Positions 24,422 through 33,252 of a stretch of DNA of 34,885 bases are shown piece by piece. Made by a program: the position numbers and the translations under genes. Origin of the DNA: Pseudomonadales bacterium (lineage in GTDB: Bacteria; Pseudomonadota; Gammaproteobacteria; Pseudomonadales; Azotimanducaceae); NCBI GenBank assembly GCA_028279305.1, contig JANQOA010000075.1:1-34885 (forward strand), given 5' to 3'. Each line of letters begins with the position of its first letter. Positions within the stretch are counted from its first letter, which is position 1. Below the pieces are notes generated by a model. That model was not told where the DNA came from, searched no databases, and worked only from the letters and a program-made list of their open reading frames with translations.

Positions 24422-24769
24422 TTTGACACCCTTATATTATTTGCCTGACCGCTTACACCGCCCTTTCAAACGGCGCATGCCGATCACTCTCTCCAACACA
24501 GAGCAGGCGCTGGTGTTTAGAGGCTGTTTTGCTCCCGACAATTCAATTCCGCTCCCAACGCAAATCGCCGCGCCTGCAAGCACTTAACTGCTCAGGACAA
24601 TTTGCGGAGGCGATTGTATGTGCGGGACAAGCCGCGCGCACTGTTGATTGTCAGACGATCAAATAACAACAGATGCCACGTGCGGCACCTGATTCATTCC
24701 TCTAACGGGCGTTTTCATGCGCAACGCAGCGGACAACATTCTGTTGGGGTTTTATCAGCGGAACGCTGC
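24422..24769. other. 348-bp gene-free stretch upstream of the TonB receptor gene
   Basis: No convincing coding frame lies here; the open frames on either strand lack ribosome sites and family motifs. It should hold the receptor promoter on the minus strand, but I cannot identify a confident -35/-10 pair (a TAATAT at about 24440 lacks a properly spaced partner). An imperfect inverted repeat (CAAATCGCC at 24561-24569 with GGCGATTG at 24609-24616) and a small hairpin at 24756-24768 are present. Neither looks like a terminator. Confidence 0.6.
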
Positions 24770-25513
24770 TCAGGCATTGCCAACGCGGTCCTGCCCTTGT
24801 ATCGGCTGTCCCCGCTCTTGTGTGCTGATCAACTCCACAACTTGTTGAACCTCCGGCGTTTTGGAGGTGATTCGTGTTGGGCCGTCTCTGGTCATACGGA
24901 AGTCACAATGATCACAGCCGTCCGCGAGTGTCTGGGTTCTGACCAGCCCCCAGCCGAACGCCTCGCTCAAAGCAATATCCGACATGCACACATAGGGGGC
25001 AAACTCCGCGCCGCCATGCTCCATCACAAAGTTGTAATTACCGCAGCCGCGATAGTTAATGCCCAGGTCGAAGGTTTTTTTGTCTGCCGTGAGAAATTCG
25101 ATTTCAAACCCTCCCACCCTGCGGGTTTGTTTAAGGGTTGCCCGCCTGGCCGCAACTTTGCCCACCAGTTTCGAGAACATGACGCGCTTCAAAAGCCAGC
25201 GTTTCCATGCCGGTACAGTTTCCACCCTCAGCCGTAACGCTTTGTGACAAAGCTGCCAGATTTTGTCGGGCTGCATACCCAATTTCTTCAGCCCCTTATA
25301 CGCAGCCAACTCCTGGGCGGTAATCAGTAGAAAAGTGTTGAACATGCGCGCCCGGATGCCGGGGATGTGAGGGATTTCCGGAGCGAGAGCAGCAAATTCT
25401 TCTCGAACTGCAGCAGCCATCCGGGCGGCTTCGGCGCGGCCGTAAGCAGCCTCCAGGTGTTCAACCATAAGTGCGCAGGTCTGCTCGAAATCTCGTATCA
25501 GCTTCTGAAACAT
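24770..25513 (-). CDS. ATC hydrolase-family protein (L-2-amino-thiazoline-4-carboxylate hydrolase-like)
   Basis: The 247-residue protein fits the family named after L-2-amino-thiazoline-4-carboxylate hydrolase. The diagnostic parts are PYVCMSDIALSEAFGWGL (173-190, Cys176), then RTQTLADGCDHCDFRMTRDGPT (192-213), containing the CDFR motif at 203-206. Cys157, Cys176, Cys200 and Cys203 are candidates for catalysis or metal binding. An N-terminal half of helices leads into it. The named reaction opens a thiazoline ring on the way to L-cysteine, but most family members are uncharacterised, so that activity is not implied here. The upstream gap holds a perfect 12-base palindrome that may be an operator. 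The ribosome-binding site is weak (AAGGCGG, distant). Confidence 0.75.
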   Translation of the reverse strand: MFQKLIRDFEQTCALMVEHLEAAYGRAEAARMAAAVREEFAALAPEIPHIPGIRARMFNTFLLITAQELAAYKGLKKLGMQPDKIWQLCHKALRLRVETVPAWKRWLLKRVMFSKLVGKVAARRATLKQTRRVGGFEIEFLTADKKTFDLGINYRGCGNYNFVMEHGGAEFAPYVCMSDIALSEAFGWGLVRTQTLADGCDHCDFRMTRDGPTRITSKTPEVQQVVELISTQERGQPIQGQDRVGNA

Positions 25514-25574
25514 AGTGACAACACCGCCTTGCAGTTGTAGTGCTGAAGAACAACAAGATGCCGGAGGCGATATT

Positions 25575-25586
25575 GTATTTAAATAC
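25575..25586. promoter_or_regulatory. Perfect 12-bp A/T-rich palindrome
   Basis: GTATTTAAATAC is its own reverse complement. It lies about 60 bases upstream of the ATC-hydrolase-like start codon, in an A/T-rich patch of the 102-base gap after the CBS gene. Position and symmetry suggest an operator or promoter element for that gene. No regulator gene is adjacent. Confidence 0.35.
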
Positions 25587-25615
25587 GTAATGTCCCGAAT
25601 GCGGTTATGTGTCCA

Positions 25616-26047
25616 TCACCGTCCCTCAAACCACCGCTTCGGCACGTCAAAGTCCTTAACGCATTTGAGGATGTTACGGCAGGTCAGCTGTCCGACCACT
25701 TTGTTGTCGCTGTTGACCACCGGCCGTCTGCGGTGCTTGTGGTCAAGCATGGACTGGGCCACGTCTATAACGTCAGCATGGCTTTTAACGCTTTCCACGC
25801 CCGACGTCATGTGATCCTTAACCAGAATGGTGCCCACTTCGGTGCCGTAGTAGGTGCCGGACAGTATCGCCCGCAGGCAGTCCAGCTCCGACAGCATGCC
25901 CACCGGGTGGCGGTTGTCATCCACTACGGTCACGCCGGAGATTTTATAGCGAAGGATCTTGTGAATCGCTTCGAACAGCTCGGTATCCGGCTGCACCAGC
26001 ACCGGGCGTTTAACCATATAGTCGTTTACATCTACTGAATGTTTCAT
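25616..26047 (-). CDS. Two-CBS-domain protein
   Basis: The 143-residue protein is essentially a tandem pair of CBS domains (a Bateman module): VNDYMVKRPVLVQPDTELFEAIHKILRYKISGVTVVDDNRHPVGMLSELD for the first, and VKDHMTSGVESVKSHADVIDVAQSMLDHKHRRRPVVNSDNKVVGQLTCRNIL for the second. Such modules bind adenosine nucleotides and sense energy state. There is no attached enzyme or channel domain, so it would act on a separate partner. The ATG at 26047 is chosen for its AGGAG 8-9 bases upstream; the longer frame to 26110 runs into NuoN. It lies 64 bases after nuoN on the same strand and may be the last gene of the nuo transcript. Confidence 0.9.
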   Translation of the reverse strand: MKHSVDVNDYMVKRPVLVQPDTELFEAIHKILRYKISGVTVVDDNRHPVGMLSELDCLRAILSGTYYGTEVGTILVKDHMTSGVESVKSHADVIDVAQSMLDHKHRRRPVVNSDNKVVGQLTCRNILKCVKDFDVPKRWFEGR

Positions 26048-26111
26048 GAGCGTTTGCTCCTCGCACTGAGCGTTTGTTAGCGGCCTCCCAGCCAGTGGAT
26101 TTCGTACCAAC

Positions 26112-27563
26112 TCACATACCGAAATCTCCGATTAAACCGTCTATAACCTCAAGCAGCGGTGCCGGGTACACGCCGATGGCAATCACCGCAACAATCAGGA
26201 TCACAACGACGGGTAACCCCAGACCCGCCTGCGGCGGGTGCGGATAAGCTTCCGGGGCTTCGTTGAGGGTCATCAGATAGATGACTTTGACATAGTAGTA
26301 AACGCTGATTGCCGAGCCGATAATCAGCGCCCACAACAGCACCCACAGGGCACCCTGCACCCCCGCCGCAATCAGATAGAACTTGCCGATAAAACCCACC
26401 GTCAGCGGCATGCCCATCAGCGACAGCATGGCCACCATCAGGCATATGGCGGCTACCGGGCGCCGCCACAACAGCCCCCGGTACTGGGCGCCGGTCTGGG
26501 CATCATCCCCGACCCGGCCGCTGGACAGTATCGCCACCACCCCAAAGGCAGCAAGCGTCATCAGCATGTAGCCGGCCAGATATACCAGCGCCGTAGTGGT
26601 GGTGAAGTCCCGATCGGGCAGAAAAGCCACGCCGATCAGCGCCACCATGAGATAACCCATATGTGCAATGGACGAATAGGCCAGCAAGCGCTTCAGGTTT
26701 TCCTGAAGAAGGGCCAGCAGATTCCCCGCCACCATGGACAGCACCGCAAACGCTGACAAGCTGTAGAACACAACCGGGCCGTGCAGCGCGTCTCCCTCCA
26801 TGCTCAGGCGGAACAAAAGCGCAAACACAGCCCCTTTAGACACCGTGGCAACGTATCCGGTCACCGGCGCGGGCGCACCCTGATAAACATCCGGCGTCCA
26901 CATATGCAAGGGCACCAGCGACAGCTTGAAGGCGATGCCCGTGAACAGCAGCGCCTGGCCTACGCGCAGATGCACCAACAGCTTGTCGTGAGTGGGTACG
27001 GCCGATTCATGGAAGAACATGGTTCCGGTGGCGTTGTAGATCAGCGCCATGCCGAACAGTACCGTTGTGGAAGCCACCGCTGACAGCACCAGATATTTCA
27101 GCGCTGCTTCCAGCGGCGGATGCTTCTCCTCGGGATAAGCGATCATGGCATACAGCGAGATGGAGAGGATCTCCAGGCCCAGCACAAAGGTGGCAAAGTG
27201 GATGGCGCCGGCCATGGTCATGGCGCCCAGGGTGGCGAGCAGCACCAGCAGGTAAAACTCTTCCAGTTCCCCGCGCCGGTCTGCCAGGTAGCGGTAACCG
27301 AGCAGGGTTGTCACCAGCGCAGCGGCGACAAACATGATATTGAAAAGCGCGGTAAAGCCGTCCATACGCAGCAGGTGCAGCACCGTGACGGCCGGCGCAT
27401 GCATGGTAACCACCAATGCAGCGGCGGTGACAAGCAGGCCCAACACGGTTGTCACCATGGCGTTGCGGTGGCTGCGGAACAATCCCACCACCACCAGCAA
27501 CACCAGCAGCGCTATGGTGATGCTGATATAACCGGCAAAACTGTAAGCCTGTGCTGCATTCAT
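26112..27563 (-). CDS. nuoN: NADH-quinone oxidoreductase subunit N
   Basis: The 483-residue membrane protein is one of the three antiporter-like proton-pumping subunits of complex I. It shows the conserved glutamate in FATFVLGLEILSISLYAMIAY (Glu131) and the lysine segment GIAFKLSLVPLHMWTPDVYQGAPAPVTGYVATVSK. There are about 14 hydrophobic helices, and the length is normal for bacterial NuoN. Its ATG overlaps the NuoM stop by 4 bases. It is the last nuo gene, and the CBS-domain gene follows. Confidence 0.95.
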   Translation of the reverse strand: MNAAQAYSFAGYISITIALLVLLVVVGLFRSHRNAMVTTVLGLLVTAAALVVTMHAPAVTVLHLLRMDGFTALFNIMFVAAALVTTLLGYRYLADRRGELEEFYLLVLLATLGAMTMAGAIHFATFVLGLEILSISLYAMIAYPEEKHPPLEAALKYLVLSAVASTTVLFGMALIYNATGTMFFHESAVPTHDKLLVHLRVGQALLFTGIAFKLSLVPLHMWTPDVYQGAPAPVTGYVATVSKGAVFALLFRLSMEGDALHGPVVFYSLSAFAVLSMVAGNLLALLQENLKRLLAYSSIAHMGYLMVALIGVAFLPDRDFTTTTALVYLAGYMLMTLAAFGVVAILSSGRVGDDAQTGAQYRGLLWRRPVAAICLMVAMLSLMGMPLTVGFIGKFYLIAAGVQGALWVLLWALIIGSAISVYYYVKVIYLMTLNEAPEAYPHPPQAGLGLPVVVILIVAVIAIGVYPAPLLEVIDGLIGDFGM

Positions 27564-29086
27564 GGCGCCGCCTCCGCCAGAACCTCCGGCGTTGCCAATA
27601 CCTCCGGCGGTAGAGCCGCAAGCGCGGACATAAACTCCGTAACAAAGGGCGCAGCCAGTTCGAACACCGGCTGCGGGTAGATGCCGAGTACCACCAGCGC
27701 CGCCATCATGGCAATCATCACCGACATCTCGCGTGCACCAAAATCCGCCATGGGTAGAGCGGCGGCATCACCTTCTTCTCTGAGCGCACCCTGAAAGGAC
27801 CTCTGCATAAGCGACAGCGCATAAACCGCAGCCACCACAAGGCCCAGCGCCGCCGCCACCGTAACCCACACGTCAACCTTGAAGGCGCCCATCAGCACCA
27901 TGAATTCACCGACGAAGTTGCCTAACCCCGGCATTCCCAGCGAGGCCACGACAAAGAACATGGTCACCGCCCCCATGCGCGGAGCCCGCTGCCACAAGCC
28001 GCCCATGCGGTCCATATCACGGGTGTGCAGACGCTCCTGCAACGCACCGGCCATCATGAACAGGGCCGCTGTGGAGAAACCGTGGGCAATCATCTGCATG
28101 ATGGCACCCTGCAGCGCAAGCTGGTTGGCGGCAAACACCCCCAACAGCACAAATCCCATGTGGCTGACACTGCTGTAAGCCACCAGGCGTTTAAAATCGG
28201 TCTGGCTGTAAGCCAGGTAGCCGCCGTAGACAACACTGGCCGCGCCCAACACCATGGCCGGCCAGCGGAAGTCCATCGCCGCATCCGGAAACAGCGGCAC
28301 TACAAATCGGATCAGCCCATACGCTCCGGTTTTTAACAGAATGCCGGCAAGGATGACGCTGCCGGCGGTCGGCGCCTGGGTGTGGGCGTCAGGCAGCCAG
28401 GTATGAAACGGCACCCCGGGCAGTTTCACCACAAAGGCGATGAAGAAACCCAGCATCAGCCACCAGGCGATGTCCGCATCAAGGCCGGCCCCCAGCAAGG
28501 CGTGATAGTCGAAGGTCAGCTCACCGCTGGCATGCAGATGCAGATAAACCAGGGTCAATATCGCCAACAGCATCAATAAACCGCTGATCTGGGTAAACAG
28601 GAAGAACTTCATGGCCGCGTATGCCCGCGCCTCGTGCCCCCATATGGCAATGAGGAAATACATGGGGATCAGCATTACTTCCCAGAACACGAAGAACAGA
28701 AACAGATCCAGCGCCGTGAATACCCCCACCACGCCGGCCAGGGTCCACAGCAGATTGAATTGGAAAAAACCCGGGCGGGACGCCACCTCGGACCAGGAGG
28801 ACACCACCGCCACAACCCCAAGAAACAGCGTGAGCGCCACCAGCATCAGGCTCAAGCCGTCCATCTCGAGTTTTACGCTGATACCCAGTTGCGGAATCCA
28901 GGGCAGATAAGTTGCGGCATATAAACCATTCGCGGCCCCTTCCAGCCAGACCACACCCAGCCAGCATGCACACAGGGTGAGCACGGCAAGGGAGGTCCAG
29001 CGGGGTGCCGCTTCGTGCAGGCGCCCGGATGCGGCGGCAGCGGCACCGCCGCCGAGTATCAGCAGTATAAACAGCAGCAGATTCAC
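27560..29086 (-). CDS. nuoM: NADH-quinone oxidoreductase subunit M
   Basis: The 508-residue antiporter-like subunit of complex I has the pump glutamate in FFVFWEVMLIPMYFLIAIWG (Glu136). The characteristic FVVKLPGVPFHTWLPDAHTQAPTAGSVILAGILLK segment carries the key lysines, and HMGFVLLGVF is present. Fourteen or so membrane helices are expected. The final 20 residues are soluble and alanine/glutamate-rich (PPEVLATPEVLAEAAP). The start overlaps the NuoL stop by 4 bases and the end overlaps the NuoN start by 4 bases, so translation is coupled. Confidence 0.96.
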   Translation of the reverse strand: MNLLLFILLILGGGAAAAASGRLHEAAPRWTSLAVLTLCACWLGVVWLEGAANGLYAATYLPWIPQLGISVKLEMDGLSLMLVALTLFLGVVAVVSSWSEVASRPGFFQFNLLWTLAGVVGVFTALDLFLFFVFWEVMLIPMYFLIAIWGHEARAYAAMKFFLFTQISGLLMLLAILTLVYLHLHASGELTFDYHALLGAGLDADIAWWLMLGFFIAFVVKLPGVPFHTWLPDAHTQAPTAGSVILAGILLKTGAYGLIRFVVPLFPDAAMDFRWPAMVLGAASVVYGGYLAYSQTDFKRLVAYSSVSHMGFVLLGVFAANQLALQGAIMQMIAHGFSTAALFMMAGALQERLHTRDMDRMGGLWQRAPRMGAVTMFFVVASLGMPGLGNFVGEFMVLMGAFKVDVWVTVAAALGLVVAAVYALSLMQRSFQGALREEGDAAALPMADFGAREMSVMIAMMAALVVLGIYPQPVFELAAPFVTEFMSALAALPPEVLATPEVLAEAAP

Positions 29087-30933
29087 AGCAGCACCACCGC
29101 CAGCAGCAGCACCACCGCAATACCCAGGCCCATGGTGGTGGCGTACCAGCGCAGTTGCCCGGACTGGGTGTAGGCAAATACCGCGTGGCCGCGGCGGGTG
29201 ACACTCACCAGCACGTTGTAGAGGCTGTCTACCGGCTCATGCCGGCAGGCATTCGCCAGCCAGACAAACGGCCGCACGATGAGAAGGTCGTAGAGCTTGT
29301 CAAAGTTCCAGCCGGCGAGCAGGAACTGCCCGAAAGCGGAGCGGTCCAGACTTTTCGGTTCACCCATCCGCCCGCGGCCGTACAATGCGGCCCCCAATCC
29401 AACGCCGATGATAGGGACCGCGGCGGTTACCCACACCAGCCAGGCCGGGTGCGCACCGCCGTCGAGTCCACCGTCCGGTAACACACTGCTCACCGCATCC
29501 AGGCCGAACCAGCCGCCGCCCAGGGATAACAGCGCCAGCACCAGCAGCGGCAAAGTCATGTTCCAACCGTCCTGGTTGTGGGGTTCAAGTTTGGCAGTAC
29601 CAAAAAACACCAGACACAACATGCGCGTGGTATAGATGGCGGTGAGCAGCGCCGCCGCGGCAGCCACCGCCCAGAATAACGGGCCCACCCCCGCCAGGCT
29701 GAAGCTGGCCAGCAGAATGACATCCTTGCTGTAAAAGCCAGAGGTCAGCGGCAACGCCGCCAGAGCCGCTGACCCCACCAGCATGCAGACGAAAGGCACC
29801 GGCAGGGCCCTGCGCAGGCCGCCCATCTTGAACACATCCTGTTCATGGTGCAGCGCCAGGATGACCGAGCCCGCCGCCAGGAATAACAGGGCTTTGAAAA
29901 AAGCGTGGGTCATGAGGTGAAAAATCGCCGCGGACCAGGCGCCGACACCCAGGGCAAAGAACATATAGCCGATCTGGCTCATGGTGGAATAAGCAAGAAT
30001 GCGTTTCAGGTCCCGCTGGGTCATGGCGCTGCAGGCAGCCACCAACAGAGTTACCAGCCCCACCACCGCAACCGCCATCTGTGCGGCAGCGGAGAGCAGG
30101 AACAGATCGTGGGTGCGGGCAATCAGATAAACCCCCGCGGTCACCATGGTAGCCGCGTGAATCAAGGCGCTGACCGGTGTGGGGCCGGCCATGGCGTCCG
30201 GCAGCCAGGTCTGCAGCGGCACCTGGGCCGACTTGCCCACCGCGCCGCCCAGCAACAACAAGGCAATTAACGTATTCAAGGCGGAACCTTCAGGCCAGGC
30301 GGAACGCGCACCGTCCAGTACCGCCTGGATCTCCAGACTGCCGAGTTCGCGGAACAGCAGAAAAAGGCCCAGGGCCATGGCGGTGTCGCCTACGCGGGTA
30401 ACCACAAACGCTTTGCGGGCCGCATAGCCGTTGGCAGCCTCCTGGTGGAAGAAACCGATCAGCAGATAGCTGCACAAGCCCACACCCTCCCAGCCCAGGT
30501 ACAGCACCAGCAGATTGTCACCCAGCACCAGCATCAGCATGGCAAAGACAAACAAGTTCATGTACGCGAAGAAGCGGCTGTAACCCTGCTCCGCCCACAT
30601 ATATCCCGTGGCATAAAGGTGGATAAGAAAGCCTACCCCGGTGATCACGCCGGTCATCACCAGCGCCAGCCCATCCACATAGAGGCGGATGGCCGGGGTA
30701 AAACCGTCGACATTGATCCACTGCCAGAGCGTATGCACGTACACCGCCTGCTGGCCGCCGGCGAATTCCGCAATGACCGCACCCGTCAGCAGCGCAGCCA
30801 GGCCCACCGACCCCGCGCCCACCAACGCCACACTCACCCTGCCGAGACGCCCTTCCGTGGCGAATAGAATTATAAATCCCAACAGAGGCAGGGCCGGCAC
30901 CCAGGCAATCAGGGACGACATCCCAGCCATCAT
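29083..30933 (-). CDS. nuoL: NADH-quinone oxidoreductase subunit L
   Basis: The 616-residue protein is the distal proton-pumping subunit of complex I. It shows [19 protein letters not shown] (Glu149), the lysine and proline motif [41 protein letters not shown], and the C-terminal extension that forms the long lateral helix, ending in a final membrane helix ([26 protein letters not shown]). Length is normal. Its ATG overlaps the NuoK stop by 4 bases (ATGA). A second ATG at codon 2 and a third at codon 5 are possible starts but have no better upstream context. Confidence 0.96.
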   Translation of the reverse strand: MMAGMSSLIAWVPALPLLGFIILFATEGRLGRVSVALVGAGSVGLAALLTGAVIAEFAGGQQAVYVHTLWQWINVDGFTPAIRLYVDGLALVMTGVITGVGFLIHLYATGYMWAEQGYSRFFAYMNLFVFAMLMLVLGDNLLVLYLGWEGVGLCSYLLIGFFHQEAANGYAARKAFVVTRVGDTAMALGLFLLFRELGSLEIQAVLDGARSAWPEGSALNTLIALLLLGGAVGKSAQVPLQTWLPDAMAGPTPVSALIHAATMVTAGVYLIARTHDLFLLSAAAQMAVAVVGLVTLLVAACSAMTQRDLKRILAYSTMSQIGYMFFALGVGAWSAAIFHLMTHAFFKALLFLAAGSVILALHHEQDVFKMGGLRRALPVPFVCMLVGSAALAALPLTSGFYSKDVILLASFSLAGVGPLFWAVAAAAALLTAIYTTRMLCLVFFGTAKLEPHNQDGWNMTLPLLVLALLSLGGGWFGLDAVSSVLPDGGLDGGAHPAWLVWVTAAVPIIGVGLGAALYGRGRMGEPKSLDRSAFGQFLLAGWNFDKLYDLLIVRPFVWLANACRHEPVDSLYNVLVSVTRRGHAVFAYTQSGQLRWYATTMGLGIAVVLLLAVVLL

Positions 30934-31244
30934 CCCTGCAGCTCGCTCAACGCGTCGATATCCAGATTCCGGAAACGCCGTTCCATCTGCAGAATCAGGC
31001 CCAGGGCCAGCGCGGCCTCAGCGGCCGCCAGGGACAAAATCAACATGTACATGATCTGCCCGTCCGCCTCCGCCCAGCGGGCGCCGGCCACCACAAAAGC
31101 CAGGCCGCAGGCATTCAACATGATCTCCAGGGACATCAGCATGAAGATTACGTTGCGGCGCACCAGCACCCCCGTCAGGCCGATCAGAAACAGGGTGGCC
31201 GCCAGCAGCAACACGTGATCCAACGGGATGGCAACGCCGGTCAT
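30930..31244 (-). CDS. nuoK: NADH-quinone oxidoreductase subunit K
   Basis: The 104-residue membrane subunit has three helices. The conserved glutamate of helix 2 is in [18 protein letters not shown], and the second is in [15 protein letters not shown]; both belong to the proton path across the membrane arm. [17 protein letters not shown] is the family signature. The gene overlaps NuoJ upstream and NuoL downstream by 4 bases each. Confidence 0.96.
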   Translation of the reverse strand: MTGVAIPLDHVLLLAATLFLIGLTGVLVRRNVIFMLMSLEIMLNACGLAFVVAGARWAEADGQIMYMLILSLAAAEAALALGLILQMERRFRNLDIDALSELQG

Positions 31245-31756
31245 GCTTCCTCCTCCCGGCGCGCGCGCAGATAACGGCGGCCCAGATGGTAAGCCCCGAC
31301 CAGAGCCGCCAGCAGCAGAATGGAAGCCAGTTCAACCACCAGCAGATACGGCCCGTACAGCGCAATCCCCACCGCTTTCGGCGACACCGGCGTGCCGGAA
31401 GTCTGCAGATGGGTGCCCTGAATGATGTACCCCATCACCAGCAACAACACAAAGGTCAACAGGCCCGGGCCAATCCACACCCGCGGCTCGATCCAGAGGC
31501 GCTCCTGCGCCGCTGACGTCTGGCCCAGGTTCAGCATCATGACCACAAACAGAAACAGCACCATGATGGCGCCGGCGTAGATCACCACCTCCAGCGCCGC
31601 GGCAAAGGGCGCGCCGAGCAGATAGAAGATCACCGCAATGGACAACAACGAAACAATCAGATAAATCAGCGCGTGGGAGGCGTTGGAGCGGGTGATGACC
31701 ACAATAGTACTGATCAGCGAGACGGCGGCCGCGATGTAGAACAGCGTCGTTTCCAT
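31241..31756 (-). CDS. nuoJ: NADH-quinone oxidoreductase subunit J
   Basis: The 171-residue membrane protein has five hydrophobic helices and the family segments [54 protein letters not shown], which carry the flexible helix 3 of subunit J. Its basic C-terminal tail ([15 protein letters not shown]) faces the cytoplasm. The start lies 25 bases after the NuoI stop, the largest gap within the cluster, and has only a weak ribosome site. The end overlaps NuoK by 4 bases. Confidence 0.95.
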   Translation of the reverse strand: METTLFYIAAAVSLISTIVVITRSNASHALIYLIVSLLSIAVIFYLLGAPFAAALEVVIYAGAIMVLFLFVVMMLNLGQTSAAQERLWIEPRVWIGPGLLTFVLLLVMGYIIQGTHLQTSGTPVSPKAVGIALYGPYLLVVELASILLLAALVGAYHLGRRYLRARREEEA

Positions 31757-31781
31757 TATCCGCGCGCGCCCTTACCGCTGC

Positions 31782-32297
31782 TCATGGCAGCAGGCTCCGT
31801 ACATCCTGGGGCGGCGATTCACGCTGGGCTTCACCCTTGGCTTTGCCGGCAATGGTCTTGCCGCTGACCTGCCAGAAGCTGTAATCCGGATACTTGCCGG
31901 GCCCATCGATCAGCAGATGCTCTTTCTCGTACACCATGTTGTGACGTTCGTACTCACACAATTCAAAATCGGGGGTGAGTTGGATCGCATACGTGGGGCA
32001 CGCCTCCTCACACATCCCGCACATAATGCAGCGGGAAAAATTGATGCGGAAAAACGCCGGGTACCAGCGGCCGTCTTCGTCTTCCGTTTTCTGCAGCGCT
32101 ATGCAGTCCACCGGACAGGCTACCGCACACAGATTACAGGCTACGCAGCGCTCCTCACCATCCGGGTCCCGGGTTAAAACAATACGCCCGCGGTAGCGCG
32201 GCGCCAGGTAAGGCATCTCTTCAGGGTACTGTACGGTTTCATTGCGCATGAACAGATGTTTCAGCACTTCCCAACCGGTTTGCAGTTGCGACCACAT
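31782..32297 (-). CDS. nuoI: NADH-quinone oxidoreductase subunit I (2x 4Fe-4S)
   Basis: The 171-residue peripheral subunit carries clusters N6a and N6b. The first motif is Cys51, 54, 57, 61 ([12 protein letters not shown]) and the second is Cys90, 93, 96, 100 ([12 protein letters not shown]), so both four-cysteine sets are complete. The N-terminal amphipathic segment ([26 protein letters not shown]) and [15 protein letters not shown] are typical. It passes electrons from the NuoG side towards the quinone site. It starts one base after the NuoH stop. Confidence 0.97.
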   Translation of the reverse strand: MWSQLQTGWEVLKHLFMRNETVQYPEEMPYLAPRYRGRIVLTRDPDGEERCVACNLCAVACPVDCIALQKTEDEDGRWYPAFFRINFSRCIMCGMCEEACPTYAIQLTPDFELCEYERHNMVYEKEHLLIDGPGKYPDYSFWQVSGKTIAGKAKGEAQRESPPQDVRSLLP

Positions 32298-32298
32298 A

Positions 32299-33252
32299 TC
32301 AGCCCTGCCTCCACAGCAGAATGCCGCCGGTGAGCAGAATGTTCAGCAGGGTCAGCGGCAGCAGGATTTTCCAACCCAGAGACATAAGCTGGTCGTAGCG
32401 CGGCCGCGGAATGGTGGCGCGCAGAAATACAAAGAAACAGATCACCAGGAAGATCTTCAGTGAAAACCAGAAGATGGGCGGCAGAAAGTCCGGGCCCAGC
32501 CAGCCGCCGAAGAACAGGGTAACCACAATGGCGGAGGTGAGGATCACCGACAGATACTCACCGATCATCACCAGGCCAAACTTGATGCCGGAGTACTCGG
32601 TGTGAAAACCCGCGGTCAGTTCATGCTCCGCTTCCGGCAGGTCAAAGGGCAGGCGGTGGGCTTCCGCCACCGCGGCGATGAGAAAGATCACCAGGCCCAG
32701 AAACTGCGGCACGCAAAACCAGAGACCCTGCTGGGCGTTGACGATGGTGCTGAGATTAAAGGAACCGGCGTGCATCACCACACCCATCAGCGACAAGCCC
32801 ATGAACACTTCATAAGTCACCATCTGCGCGGCGCTGCGCAGGCCGCCGAGCAGAGAGTACTTGTTGTTGCTGGCCAGACCGCCCAGCAGGACGCCGTAAA
32901 CCGCCAGCGACGTCATGGCCAGGAAAAACAGAATGCCGATATTAAGGTCGATGATGTAGAGATCCGGGCCGAACGGTACAACGGCAAACCCCATTAACAT
33001 GCCGGCAACAATGGCCAGCGGCGCCAGCACGAAGATCACCCGGTCCGCAAACGGCGGCACCCAATCGTCTTTCGTGAACACCTTGATCATATCCGCGACA
33101 ATCTGCAGGCTGCCGAACGGGCCCAGACGGTTCGGCCCCAGCCGGTCCTGCCAGAAGCCGAGCAGGCGCCGTTCCCACCACACCAGCGCCACCGCGCCGA
33201 ACATGGCGCCGAGCAGGACCGGCAGAATCATCAAAAATTCAGCAGCCATCAC
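32299..33252 (-). CDS. nuoH: NADH-quinone oxidoreductase subunit H
   Basis: The 317-residue membrane subunit helps form the quinone-binding cavity. Family signatures are [44 protein letters not shown], the charged [29 protein letters not shown] loop that lines the quinone channel, and [23 protein letters not shown]. About eight helices are predicted. Its ATG directly follows the NuoG stop, with no gap. Confidence 0.97.
   Translation of the reverse strand: MMAAEFLMILPVLLGAMFGAVALVWWERRLLGFWQDRLGPNRLGPFGSLQIVADMIKVFTKDDWVPPFADRVIFVLAPLAIVAGMLMGFAVVPFGPDLYIIDLNIGILFFLAMTSLAVYGVLLGGLASNNKYSLLGGLRSAAQMVTYEVFMGLSLMGVVMHAGSFNLSTIVNAQQGLWFCVPQFLGLVIFLIAAVAEAHRLPFDLPEAEHELTAGFHTEYSGIKFGLVMIGEYLSVILTSAIVVTLFFGGWLGPDFLPPIFWFSLKIFLVICFFVFLRATIPRPRYDQLMSLGWKILLPLTLLNILLTGGILLWRQG

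Noticed and set aside
24756..24768. CAGCG-GAA-CGCTG hairpin as terminator for the ATC-hydrolase-like gene.
   Set aside because: On the minus strand it is followed by ATAAAACC, not a T-run, and the stem is only 5 bp.
24602..25237. A 211-codon plus-strand frame opposite the ATC-hydrolase-like gene.
   Set aside because: It has no motif or ribosome site, and the minus-strand frame carries the CDFR family signature.
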